NCBI GenBank assembly: GCA_913020555.1
Contig: CAJWAC010000003.1
Location: 1-64,000, forward strand
Direction of reading: 5' to 3'
From: an uncultured Polaribacter sp.
GTDB lineage: Bacteria; Bacteroidota; Bacteroidia; Flavobacteriales; Flavobacteriaceae
DNA: 64,000 bases
The position numbers and the translations under genes are program-made. The first letter of the stretch is position 1, and every line of letters begins with the position of its first letter. Of this stretch, positions 20,101 through 29,167 are shown piece by piece. The notes beneath the pieces were generated by a model. That model was not told where the DNA came from. It saw only the letters and a program-made list of their open reading frames with translations, and made no database searches.

Positions 20101-22641
20101 TGCATTTATGTTGTCAATAATTCCATCAAAATCATTATCTAGATTATGGCTAGCTTCAGTGGAGTCAAAAATTCCATCATTATCTGAATCCAAATCAATA
20201 TAATTTGGTATTCCATCACCATCTGAATCTACATTTAATAAATCAGAAAACATATCATCTAAACCATCCAAATTATCATCAATACCAGACAATGAGCTTG
20301 GTTGAGGAAAGGCTTCATTTACATCAGGAATTCCATCATTGTCAGAATCTAAATCAAACATATTTTCAATGCCATCTCCATCAGAATCCAACGAAAAACA
20401 AGTGAGTTGAAGATTTCCATTAAATTTTGATGTGTTGGCTAAGCCACTAGATTGATGTTTAAAATCAAATTGATTTACTTGATTTGCTAAGAATTCAAAA
20501 GTACTTGAAGCTCCTGTTAAATTATTTTTGTATTTAAAATGGATTTCTGAAGCAGATACATTTGTAATTCCTGTTTCAAATTCTCCATCAAAATTGGTGT
20601 CAATTAAAAGTTGATCATCAGGGTCTAAAAGTGTTACGTTTTTATTATTTGGCCCTATTTTTAGGATAAAAAATTCACCTTCAGAAATTGTATGATTTCT
20701 ATTTTTATTTTGCGTAAATCTAAAATTAATGTTTTGCGTAAATTTTAATTCATATTCTAATTCTGAATCTACAACAGGGTTTATAATAGATTCAAAATTT
20801 CCAACAATGTCGCCTGTAATTGAGTTACTTGTTTCATTAGATGTATAATTACTGATATTAATAATATCAACAGTTGTATTTGGTTTTATGGCAATGGCGT
20901 CATTAATGTTAAGAAAGCTTACATTAACATCTCCAAGTGATTCATCACAATTTATTATACCGTCATTGTCAATGTCAAGATCTAAATTATCAATAATTAA
21001 GTCTCCATCATAATCGTCAGGGCACAAGCTTACAGGAATTTCAATAGATTCAAAAGTTGCACCTGTACAATTTACGGTTCCTATTAGTTTGTATTTTCCG
21101 GGTTCTGATTCTAGAGGTTTGTAATTGAAATTGGTGCTTCTAGTTTCCCAAGTGGTTGTAGTTTCGTTAAAATATTGCCATTCAAAACTGTCAAATAAAT
21201 CTGTATTTGCTGCCTGAAGTGTAACATTTGGAATACAATTGCCAAGAGAAGTTACTGTGGTGTCAAAATTTATTTCTGGAGCAGAAGGAAAACCTGAAAA
21301 GAAACTCCCAGATGACGCAGCTCCGTTTTGATTAAAATAAGCACAATACAATTCGTCACTACTATCAATAGAAATATTGCCAGTTAAGTTGATAACTTTA
21401 TAAGTAACGTAATTTGGGTTTCCGTCAACATCAAATGGTCCTGAGCTAGAAAAATTAGTAATTGGTTCAGAATTTATATTAATAGTGGCATCTTTATTTG
21501 TAACAATGGTAATTCCGCCCGTAAAATTAACGTTACCAATAGTTTCAATATTTGGTATATTATCTACTTTTCCTCGGTTTTCGCAACTAAGAGGTGGTAC
21601 AAAAAAAAATCCTTGATTAAATTCATTATTATTGGCACCAATACCTTGATATGCGAACGTAGGTTTTGATGTTTCTACAAATAAGTTACTATTTGTAAAT
21701 TGATTTCCCTCTATTAATCTATATTCCCCTTTATTAATTGTCGAGGAAACTCCATTTCCATTAATGCTTATTTCTGTATTATCTTCATGAGCTACAATCA
21801 ACACATTTTCCCAACCATCACTACCATCGCCTTTTACAAAAATATATTCTGTACCAATTTTGTCAACTCCAACAATTTGATCTATCCCATAATCTCTTCC
21901 TCCTCCATTATGAAAACTACCATTGGCAGAGCCAGTATTTACAATTATAGGTTTATCTGAATTTATTAAAGTGCCAATTAATCCATCTCTATTTATAGAA
22001 TTATCTGAAGCATTTGTGGCTAGAATATAGCTTTCGCCTTCATTTAATAAAGCAGAAATAGGAAAAGTACCTGAATAATTTTTAATTTCTAAGCCTGTTG
22101 GTAAATCATCAAAAGTTACTTCTGTATTATCTTCTGATGCCATTACTGAAATAAAATTCAAATAATTTGTTTGAGGATTCTCATTGGTGAACATACCTGC
22201 TCTAAAAGTATTGCCTAAAGCAGATATTCCTTTACTTACTAACGCTCCTGCTTGATTGCCTCCACCAGCTAAAACTCTTATGGAAACATAAATAACATCT
22301 GTTGCTTCTATAATGTATCCTTTATTGTTGTGAACCACACTTGTTTGCCTAGAATCTACAAAAAGTTGACTATCTCCGGTAGCAATAAAAATTTCTTCAG
22401 GATTTGAACTATTTACAATTCCATTAAAGTCATTATTAGGAAAACCAATCTGTTTTATAGTATAACTTACATCTTTATTACTTGGTGTAGAAATATAGAA
22501 ATACTGATTTTCTGGGTTTGCGTTACCTTCTTCTGCATAAGTTAAAGGTGGTATAAAGTGTTTTTTACTCAATTGAGCAAAAGTATTTGTCAAAGTGAGT
22601 AGTGAAAAAACAAAAGTTAAAGCTAGGATTTTAAACTTCAA
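17155..22641 (-). CDS. Giant secreted adhesin-like protein: IgGFc-binding-like N-terminal region, TSP3 repeats, about 110-aa repeat modules, type B T9SS (gliding motility-type) C-terminal domain
   Basis: Signal peptide MKFKILALTFVFSLLTLTNTFAQ; EDNTEVTFDDLPTG, GGGRDYGIDQIVGVDKIGTEYIFVKG; DSDGDGIPNYIDLDSDNDGIFD; C-terminus FPKFFTPNADGSNDTWIVKG...SSINIFNRYGKIVAQV...WNGMYQGKLLPSDDYWF. Confidence 0.9.
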   Translation of the reverse strand: MKFKILALTFVFSLLTLTNTFAQLSKKHFIPPLTYAEEGNANPENQYFYISTPSNKDVSYTIKQIGFPNNDFNGIVNSSNPEEIFIATGDSQLFVDSRQTSVVHNNKGYIIEATDVIYVSIRVLAGGGNQAGALVSKGISALGNTFRAGMFTNENPQTNYLNFISVMASEDNTEVTFDDLPTGLEIKNYSGTFPISALLNEGESYILATNASDNSINRDGLIGTLINSDKPIIVNTGSANGSFHNGGGRDYGIDQIVGVDKIGTEYIFVKGDGSDGWENVLIVAHEDNTEISINGNGVSSTINKGEYRLIEGNQFTNSNLFVETSKPTFAYQGIGANNNEFNQGFFFVPPLSCENRGKVDNIPNIETIGNVNFTGGITIVTNKDATININSEPITNFSSSGPFDVDGNPNYVTYKVINLTGNISIDSSDELYCAYFNQNGAASSGSFFSGFPSAPEINFDTTVTSLGNCIPNVTLQAANTDLFDSFEWQYFNETTTTWETRSTNFNYKPLESEPGKYKLIGTVNCTGATFESIEIPVSLCPDDYDGDLIIDNLDLDIDNDGIINCDESLGDVNVSFLNINDAIAIKPNTTVDIINISNYTSNETSNSITGDIVGNFESIINPVVDSELEYELKFTQNINFRFTQNKNRNHTISEGEFFILKIGPNNKNVTLLDPDDQLLIDTNFDGEFETGITNVSASEIHFKYKNNLTGASSTFEFLANQVNQFDFKHQSSGLANTSKFNGNLQLTCFSLDSDGDGIENMFDLDSDNDGIPDVNEAFPQPSSLSGIDDNLDGLDDMFSDLLNVDSDGDGIPNYIDLDSDNDGIFDSTEASHNLDNDFDGIIDNINAIIGINGLADSLETTPDAKVLSLNYNVANTDDDTDFNFVELDADNDNCFDAVEAGFTDSNNDGVLDAVPFDIDSKGIVINNFDGYTNPNLDYITSAPIIINTPFEDVSFCENDIDSMTIDTSADSFQWEISTDGTTWNTITDNSVYNGSTTTTLQITNTPLNYNNNKYRVILNKTGNACTEISNAINLTVNPVPILKPNPELNQCIEVADTNTTVNLTLAEQNISDTANVTFEYYEDLNATTLITEPTSYPVEVNIQKTVFVKVISEFNCASDLTTLTINVGQTIRNNFDELQPPVCDDFLDADGNDTDANSDMDNITAFNLDKTTIENGIAPPINTEISYYESIDDRNNSLNPVDITNFRNDITKNAVINITNGIQFPIYYKILSTINNDCQGLGQFYLQINHVPNANDVPKLELCDNLIDGDNANGIVQNFDLESKTTDILNGQDPALFEVTYHLTADDANTGNLPQASPFTNTIRDLQPIFVRVTNKTTGCFTDHTSFNLIVNPVPIANFVEDIEVCDDNTDGSARNGFSQTIDLTSRTAGILGAQDSSTHTVTYHRSFADAQSGDRPLVSPYSNETPNRETIFVRILNTDSQCVNAISNFDVIVNPEPTFVVPTTLAYCDDNLDGDDANGIIQTIDLDSKIPEILGTTQSPNDFTVTFHNSQADAASGDGAVASPYQNTNANETFYVRIQNNQTLCVNDDTSLELIINTLPDFEVTTPQILCLNDTPLNISVENARDQYSYLWTDENGTPLNTTSLDNIDVVKAGKYTVTATTTNGTLCERSETIEINESNIATLEQSFVTIIDESNNIGSEDNISISIDTLNNDLGPGDYQFAILNQDDNTRIPIIGFQDEPLFENLEGGIYTIIVNDKNGCSPDTTLEVSVIQFPKFFTPNADGSNDTWIVKGANQTFYPNSSINIFNRYGKIVAQVPIDSQGWNGMYQGKLLPSDDYWFNITLIPPANSNKPVINKQGNFSLLRR

Positions 22642-22693
22642 TGAAAAACGAATTTAAATCATTATTATCTGCTAAAAGTAATAAGAATTAACG

Positions 22694-22732
22694 AAAAAAG
22701 GTTTAATCTTATTACAAGATTAGACCTTTTTT
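22694..22732 (-). terminator. Terminator of the minus-strand ABC transporter operon
   Basis: AAAAAAGGTTTAATCTT-ATTAC-AAGATTAGACCTTTTTT (17-bp stem, one non-Watson-Crick position). Confidence 0.8.
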
Positions 22733-22808
22733 ATCTAAAATAGTTTAAAATAATTGTTGATTTTATTCCGCTAAATAAAAATTTACGTTAGCATAATTTT
22801 CATACAAT

Positions 22809-23654
22809 CTATAAATCTCTTTTTAGTAATAATTTGTAAGACAAGAAAATAAAAATAAAAGTCCAGCAAGAAACAATTAAAATATTGGTGAAATCTACTG
22901 AATAACTTTTATTAAAAACTTCTCCCATTGTATTGGCAGCTGATCTCACAGCTCCCAATCTAGAAAACGGTTCTTTAATTAAATTAGTCATTGCTTCGAG
23001 TGGAAGAAATTGCATAAAATTATCTACAATGTTACTTGTGCTTTCATTTTCATTAAACTGCCAAAAAAGAAATCCTCTGAACATATTTTCTAAAATAAGC
23101 CAAACAAACATGGCGCCAACGGCAAAAGCAGATCGCTTTACAAGAATACCTAGAAACAAACCAAAAGAGAAAAAACCAACTAGTTTAATAAAGAAGGCTA
23201 ATATATATTCTAAGTCAGATACTATAATTGCGAATTCATTATAATCAGAATATACTAATCCTAGAACTAAGGAAACGATAAATACAAAAACAGTAGAGAT
23301 AGCAGCAAAAGCTATTACTGTGTAAAACTTTGATAATATAAATTCTTTTTTACTTAATCCGTCAATTAAGTTTTGTTTTAATGTTTTATAACTGTATTCA
23401 TTCGACATCATTGATACAATTACCAATAATAAAAAGAATTTTAATATGGCAGCTACGTAAGTATTAAAATGCCAGATGTATGGAAAATTAAAAATTCCAG
23501 CATCAGCTAAATGTAATTTAAATTCACCGAATTCAAATTTTATAGCTGCAATTAGTGCAATAGATGTAAGTAATCCAAAGTAGATAATAGATAAAATTTT
23601 ACTGGCTCTGTTGTACTTTAATTTATGAAATTCTATAGTTAGTAGTCTTAACAT
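22809..23654 (-). CDS. ABC-2 type transporter permease
   Basis: Multi-TM protein directly downstream of an ABC ATPase; ABC-2 permease-like organisation. Confidence 0.85.
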   Translation of the reverse strand: MLRLLTIEFHKLKYNRASKILSIIYFGLLTSIALIAAIKFEFGEFKLHLADAGIFNFPYIWHFNTYVAAILKFFLLLVIVSMMSNEYSYKTLKQNLIDGLSKKEFILSKFYTVIAFAAISTVFVFIVSLVLGLVYSDYNEFAIIVSDLEYILAFFIKLVGFFSFGLFLGILVKRSAFAVGAMFVWLILENMFRGFLFWQFNENESTSNIVDNFMQFLPLEAMTNLIKEPFSRLGAVRSAANTMGEVFNKSYSVDFTNILIVSCWTFIFIFLSYKLLLKRDL

Positions 23655-23671
23655 TACTTTGTTTTGTTGGA

Positions 23672-24571
23672 TTAATTGTTGTTGGTTAAATCTAAAAATT
23701 GTTGTTCTAAACTAGGTTTACGTTTTACGAGGTGACTAAGAACAAAACCTTTATTGAATAATTCTGTATTGATATCTGCAGCTGACAATTTTTTGCTTAA
23801 AGTAGCAATTATTGTTTCATGATCTTTTGAAACTTTTAGGATAGCCTCATGATTTTTCAAAAATGAAATCAATTCGTCTTCATTTTTATCAACCTTTAGT
23901 TCTAGTAAGCCATGAGATGCTGTCATTTCATCAACTCTCCCTGAGTATAATTTAACTCCTTTTCTAATAACTACAACATGGTTGCAAACTTTTTCAACTT
24001 CATCTAACAGGTGAGATGCTAATAAAATTGTGGTGCCATTTGCTGCAATCTTTTTGATGATTTGGCGAATTTCATGAATTCCTTGCGGATCTAAACCATT
24101 TGTAGGTTCGTCTAAAATTAGAATTTCTGGGTCGTTTAACAAAGCAGATGCAATTGCCAAACGTTGTTTCATCCCTAAAGAAAATGTTCTAAATTTACTA
24201 TTTCTGCGTTCAAAAAGATTTACAGTAGTTAATTTCTCATCAATTTTTGCCGTTGATATTCCTTTTATCTTGCATATCAAAGCTAAATTTTGAGTTGCTG
24301 TCATATATGGATAAAAGTTAGGGCGCTCAATAATAGCACCTACTTTTTTTAGCGCTTCATGGGTTGATAATTTTCCATTAAACCAAGAAAACTCTCCAGA
24401 AGTTCTGTTTACAACGTTTAAAATAATACCTAAAGTGGTTGATTTTCCACTTCCATTTGGTCCTAAAATTCCATAAACATTTCCTTTTTTAATATCAAAA
24501 GAAAGGTTGTTTACTGCGTGGACAGCACCGTATTTTTTATCTAAGTTTTTTAGTGATAAGATTGTTTCCAA
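23672..24571 (-). CDS. ABC transporter ATP-binding protein
   Basis: GPNGSGKST, FSLGMKQRLAIASALL, ILDEPTNGLDP. Confidence 0.95.
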   Translation of the reverse strand: METILSLKNLDKKYGAVHAVNNLSFDIKKGNVYGILGPNGSGKSTTLGIILNVVNRTSGEFSWFNGKLSTHEALKKVGAIIERPNFYPYMTATQNLALICKIKGISTAKIDEKLTTVNLFERRNSKFRTFSLGMKQRLAIASALLNDPEILILDEPTNGLDPQGIHEIRQIIKKIAANGTTILLASHLLDEVEKVCNHVVVIRKGVKLYSGRVDEMTASHGLLELKVDKNEDELISFLKNHEAILKVSKDHETIIATLSKKLSAADINTELFNKGFVLSHLVKRKPSLEQQFLDLTNNN

Positions 24572-24700
24572 AGAAATTGTTTTAGTCGGTTATAATCTGT
24601 AAGACGACTAAAATACAATTTTGTTACTAAAAAAAATGTAATTATTAAAAATCCAAAATTAGCAATTGGATGTAAATAAGCAGAGAAAGATTAATATTGG

Positions 24701-25186
24701 TTAATACTCGTTAAAATTAAAATCATCAAAAATATCAAACTCGTCGTCATCATCTTTTTCATTAGGATTATCTGCAATAAATTCTTTTTCAGGAGCTTCC
24801 TTGGGTATTTCACCAACCTCTAAAATAATTTTAGGTAAATCATTTCTTTTTTCTAGTGATATTTCAACTACATCAACATAAAAAGTCCACATATTTAAAA
24901 AGTCGTAAACATAAATCAGTTTATCATTTTCTTGTATTAATGTATCCTTTAAAATACATGTTTGCATTGAGATTTCCTCACCGGCTTCAGCCATATTAAA
25001 TAACGGAATTTCTTCACCTTGATTCCATTCGTCATCTGTTTTGTAAAAAGAAGCCATTTCTTGCCCCTCAAAACCAAATGCTTTAGAAATTGAGTTGTGT
25101 AAACTTTCTAAATTGACATTATCTTCAACTAAAAGTGTTCTTATTACATCTTCTTTGGTGTCTAAAATAACTCGTATTTTGTACAT
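24701..25186 (-). CDS. pRiA4b ORF-3-like / IS1096 passenger TnpR-like family protein
   Basis: MYKIRVILDTKEDVIRTLLVEDNVNLESLHNSISKAFGFEGQEMASFY resembles this family; acidic C-terminus. Confidence 0.6.
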   Translation of the reverse strand: MYKIRVILDTKEDVIRTLLVEDNVNLESLHNSISKAFGFEGQEMASFYKTDDEWNQGEEIPLFNMAEAGEEISMQTCILKDTLIQENDKLIYVYDFLNMWTFYVDVVEISLEKRNDLPKIILEVGEIPKEAPEKEFIADNPNEKDDDDEFDIFDDFNFNEY

Positions 25187-25258
25187 AGATTTCTTAAATG
25201 TTGTACTGCAAAAATACGATAAATTATGCGTATTTTTACATAGATAAAATTCTCTTAA

Positions 25259-25675
25259 ATGGATAAAGAAAAAACGCTTTTAACTCTCAATAGTTTTAAT
25301 AAAAATACATTAATGGAAACTCTAAAAATTGAGTTTGTGGACGTTGGGGTTGATTTTGTAACTGCTAAAATGCCAGTAAATTCAACTGTTCATCAACCAT
25401 ATGGTATATTACACGGAGGAGCAACTGCGGCTTTAGCGGAAACTGTAGGTAGTTGTGCATCAGCACTTTTTGTGGATACTGAAACCAAAATTATTAAAGG
25501 AATTGAGCTAAGTGTAAATCATTTAAAAAGTAAAAAAGAAGGTACCGTTTTTGGTATTGCAAAACCAATCCATAAAGGTAGAACTACACATTTATGGGAA
25601 ATAAAAGTTGTTGATGAAAATGAACAATTAATTTCTATCTGTAAAATCACAAATATTGTTTTAGATAAAAAATAA
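25259..25675 (+). CDS. Hotdog-fold thioesterase (PaaI-like), possible DHNA-CoA thioesterase
   Basis: HQPYGILHGGATAALAETVGSCAS hotdog motif; directly upstream of isochorismate synthase. Confidence 0.85.
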   Translation: MDKEKTLLTLNSFNKNTLMETLKIEFVDVGVDFVTAKMPVNSTVHQPYGILHGGATAALAETVGSCASALFVDTETKIIKGIELSVNHLKSKKEGTVFGIAKPIHKGRTTHLWEIKVVDENEQLISICKITNIVLDKK

Positions 25676-25679
25676 TATT

Positions 25680-26720
25680 ATGATTATTTTTGAAAAAATT
25701 ATAGCATCTTATAACTCAAAATTACCTTTTGCAGCTTACAAAAAGCCAAATGAAATTCATATTTCAGGATTTTTTATGAAAGATGATTCTTTGCAATATA
25801 CCGAATCTTTTACGGAATCTGGTTTTGTATTTGCACCTTTTAATGCTGATGAAAAAGCGATTTTATTCCCTTTTGAAAAATCAAATTATTACACAGAGCC
25901 TTTGGTATTAGAAGATAGCTATTTTGAAGAAAATAGTTTTATTTCTAATATTAAATCAAAAGCATTTCATATTAATGCTGTTCAAAAAGCTATAGATGAA
26001 ATTAAAAATAGTGAACTACAAAAAGTAGTTATATCTAGAAAAGAAACTATTGATTTATCTGATTTTGACTTGGTAAAAATATACAAGAAACTATTAAAAA
26101 GTTATAAGAATGCTTTTGTTTCTATTTGGTTTCATCCAAAAGTTGGTTTATGGTTAGGCGCAACTCCAGAAACACTGTTGCAAATGAATGGACTTTCTTT
26201 TAAAACAATGTCTTTGGCAGGAACACAAATTTATCAAGAGGACAAAAAAGCTGTTTGGAAAAATAAAGAATTAGAGGAGCAACAGCTAGTGACAGATTTT
26301 ATACAAAATCAGTTAATAGCCATTTCATCAGACTTAAAAGTAGACAATAAAGAAACTATAAAAGCCGGAGATTTATTACATTTAAGAACCAAAGTAGAAG
26401 GAGATTTACATCAAAATTATACTTTAAAGTCTTTAATTAGAGCTTTGCACCCAACTCCAGCAGTTTGTGGTTTGCCAAGAGATATGGCGAGAGAATTCAT
26501 TTTAGAAAATGAAAAATACAATAGAAGTTACTACACTGGGTTTTTAGGGGAATTGAATATCAATCAAAAAACAGCTCTCTTTGTGAATTTGCGCTGTATG
26601 CAAATCCATGATAATAAATCAGTAATTTATGTTGGAGGAGGCATTACTAAAGATAGTAATTCTGAAAAAGAGTGGGAGGAAACAGTTTCTAAAAGCAAGA
26701 CTATGAAAAAAGTCTTGTAA
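25680..26720 (+). CDS. menF: Isochorismate synthase / chorismate-binding enzyme
   Basis: KVVISRKETIDLS, GATPETLLQMNG, MSLAGTQ, LHPTPAVCGLPRDMAREFI, YYTGFLGE. Confidence 0.9.
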   Translation: MIIFEKIIASYNSKLPFAAYKKPNEIHISGFFMKDDSLQYTESFTESGFVFAPFNADEKAILFPFEKSNYYTEPLVLEDSYFEENSFISNIKSKAFHINAVQKAIDEIKNSELQKVVISRKETIDLSDFDLVKIYKKLLKSYKNAFVSIWFHPKVGLWLGATPETLLQMNGLSFKTMSLAGTQIYQEDKKAVWKNKELEEQQLVTDFIQNQLIAISSDLKVDNKETIKAGDLLHLRTKVEGDLHQNYTLKSLIRALHPTPAVCGLPRDMAREFILENEKYNRSYYTGFLGELNINQKTALFVNLRCMQIHDNKSVIYVGGGITKDSNSEKEWEETVSKSKTMKKVL

Positions 26721-26722
26721 AC

Positions 26723-26755
26723 AAAAACAACAAACTTTTAAGTTTGCTGTTTTTT
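26723..26755. terminator. Bidirectional terminator between convergent genes
   Basis: AAAACAACAAACTT-TT-AAGTTTGCTGTTTT (one mismatch) with T-run. Confidence 0.7.
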
Positions 26756-26830
26756 GGATTATTTAATTTGTATTACTTTCTATCTATGTTTTTAGACCTT
26801 TTAAAAAAAAGAATAAACAATAGACCTCAG

Positions 26831-27190
26831 TTAAATGTCTTCAAATGAGACATCTGTAAAGCTTTGTGAAGTTGCTGATTCTTCTTTATACTCTTCTTTT
26901 TTGTAATTTTTTTGATGACGTTCACTAATTACTTCATCTCCCTTTTCAGCAACAATATAATCTGTAGCTTTTTTAAGCATTTCATGAAAATCTGTAAAGT
27001 CTTCTTTGTATAAGTAAATCTTGTGTTTCTGATAATGGAAAGAACCATCATCGTGAGTAAATTTCTTACTTTCTGTAACTGTTAAATAATAATCATCTGC
27101 TTTTGTTGCTCTAACATCAAAAAAATAAGTTCTTCTTCCTGCTCTTAATACTTGTGAAAAAATTTCTTCTTGCTCAACTCTCTCTGCCAT
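26831..27190 (-). CDS. DUF3276 / PUR-alpha-like small protein
   Basis: RRTYFFDVRATKADDYYLTVTESKKF...FHYQKHKIYLYKEDFTDF resembles Bacteroidota PUR-domain proteins. Confidence 0.8.
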   Translation of the reverse strand: MAERVEQEEIFSQVLRAGRRTYFFDVRATKADDYYLTVTESKKFTHDDGSFHYQKHKIYLYKEDFTDFHEMLKKATDYIVAEKGDEVISERHQKNYKKEEYKEESATSQSFTDVSFEDI

Positions 27191-27267
27191 AATCTTTATG
27201 AATAGTAGTTATTTGTTTTATTGTTTTTACAAATCTAACAAAATATTTTACGTAGCAATGTTAAAGA

Positions 27268-29022
27268 TTAAATTTCTTTTTCTAAAAGTTGTTGTTCGTA
27301 TAAATCTTTGTAGTAACCTGTTTGAGTTATCAATTGATTATGAGTTCCTTGTTGTAAAATTTCACCCTGGTCTAAAACAATAATTTTGTCAGCATTTTTA
27401 GCTGAAGAGACTCTATGACTAATAATAAAAGTAGTTTTATTTTTAGAAACTCTGTCTAATTTAGACAAAATTTTCTCTTCGGTTTCTGTATCTACAGCAG
27501 ATAAACAATCATCAAAAATTAGAATACTAGGATTTTTTATAATTGCACGTGCAATAGAAACACGTTGTTTTTGTCCGCCTGAAAGCGTTACTCCACGTTC
27601 TCCTAAAATTGTATCGTATCCTTTTTTAAAGTCAATGATATTTTGATGAACTACAGCGTTTTTTGCAGCAGTAATAATTTCATCTTCTGTTGCATTTTCT
27701 TTTCCAAATTTTATGTTATTTCCAATAGTGTCAGAAAATAAAAACGGATCTTGAGGAACAAACCCAATCTGACTTCTAACATCATTCAAATTTAATTCTT
27801 TGATTGGTTTGTCATCCAATAAAACAGAACCCTTTGTGGTGTCATACAATCTAGAAATCAATTCAATTATTGTAGATTTTCCTGAACCTGTTTTTCCTAA
27901 AATAGCTAAAGTTTCTCCAGATGCAACAGTAAAATGGATGTTTTTTAAAGCCGTTATATTTGTGTCATCGTAAGTGAAACTTACATTTTTAAAAGTAACT
28001 TTTCCAGAAATTTTTGTAGTTGAATTATTTTTATTTTGAATTTCGGGTACTTGTTCTAAAAACTCATTAATTCTTGCTTGTGACGCTTCAGCTTGTTGCA
28101 CCATAGAAGTTACCCAACCAACTACAGCCACTGGCCAAGTTAAAATATTTACATATAAGATAAACTCTATAATAACTCCAGATTTTATTTCACCATTTAT
28201 ATATTGATTTCCGCCTACATAAATTACGATCAAATTACTAATTCCGATAAGTAAAAGCATTAAAGGAAAAAAGAGGGCATTTGCTTTATGTAAATTGATA
28301 TTTTTTTCCTTACTCATATCAGAAATAGCATCAAAATCTTTTGTTATAGAAGCTTCTATTCCATAAGATTTCACAACATTTATTCCAGATAAAAACTCTT
28401 GACTAAATGTGGTTAGTTTTGATAAATATTGTTGAACTATAGTACTTCTTTTATGAATCACTTTACTTAAAATAAAAATTGAGATGGATAAAAGAGGAAA
28501 AGGTATAAGCGTGTATAAAGTAAGTTTTAAATCTACTTGAATCATTTGTGTAAAACCCACAAAAAATAATACAAGCATATTCATAGTATACATTACAGCC
28601 GGGCCAACGTACATTCTAACTTTACCAACATCTTCACTAATTCTATTCATTAAATCTCCTGTTCTATTTTTTTTATAGAAGTTTAAAGATAGCTTTTGGT
28701 ATTGCTGATAAATTTCGTTTTTTAAATCAAATTCAATCAATCTTGAAGTAACAATGATGGTTTGTCTCATTAAAAATGTTAAAAAACCACTCAATAATGC
28801 AACTCCAACAATAATGAGAACATTCATTAATAATTCGTCCTTTACGAAATTAATATCTGTTACTTTGTTATTTTGATAATCCTCAACAATATTAAACGAT
28901 TGTTTAATGATTCTAGGTACTTGAAGTGCAAGTAATTTTGATAGTATTGTGATGAATAAGCCTATCAGTATACGCCATTTATACTTAGAAAAATATTTAT
29001 TAATGTATCGTAGAGCTTTCAA
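27268..29022 (-). CDS. ABC transporter, fused TM and ATP-binding domains (exporter type)
   Basis: GKTGSGKSTIIELISRLYD, LSGGQKQRVSIARAII, LIFDDCLSAVD. Confidence 0.95.
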   Translation of the reverse strand: MKALRYINKYFSKYKWRILIGLFITILSKLLALQVPRIIKQSFNIVEDYQNNKVTDINFVKDELLMNVLIIVGVALLSGFLTFLMRQTIIVTSRLIEFDLKNEIYQQYQKLSLNFYKKNRTGDLMNRISEDVGKVRMYVGPAVMYTMNMLVLFFVGFTQMIQVDLKLTLYTLIPFPLLSISIFILSKVIHKRSTIVQQYLSKLTTFSQEFLSGINVVKSYGIEASITKDFDAISDMSKEKNINLHKANALFFPLMLLLIGISNLIVIYVGGNQYINGEIKSGVIIEFILYVNILTWPVAVVGWVTSMVQQAEASQARINEFLEQVPEIQNKNNSTTKISGKVTFKNVSFTYDDTNITALKNIHFTVASGETLAILGKTGSGKSTIIELISRLYDTTKGSVLLDDKPIKELNLNDVRSQIGFVPQDPFLFSDTIGNNIKFGKENATEDEIITAAKNAVVHQNIIDFKKGYDTILGERGVTLSGGQKQRVSIARAIIKNPSILIFDDCLSAVDTETEEKILSKLDRVSKNKTTFIISHRVSSAKNADKIIVLDQGEILQQGTHNQLITQTGYYKDLYEQQLLEKEI

Positions 29023-29105
29023 ATAGAAATTTTTGTTAAAATGGGCTACGAAGATAAGGGTTTCAAAAAGATTTTTTTTCTTAAAAAAGAATTAAAAAAG
29101 TACTA

Positions 29106-29133
29106 TTGTTAAAATAAAATAATACTACTTTTG
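29106..29133 (+). promoter_or_regulatory. Bacteroidota-type promoter of nusB
   Basis: TTG (29106-29108), N17, TACTTTTG (29126-29133); ATG at 29168. Confidence 0.65.
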
Positions 29134-29167
29134 CATAGCAAATTAAAAGCTTTTTAAGTTCTTTATC

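Noticed and set aside
20205-20405. His/Asn/Leu-rich 66-aa ORF opposite the type B T9SS gene
   Set aside because: Composition is the reverse complement of the TSP3 repeat (GATGGAGATGG...); artefact.
27198-27383. 61-aa + strand ORF overlapping the 3' end of the ABC transporter
   Set aside because: Antisense to the ABC transporter's C-terminus; no domain.
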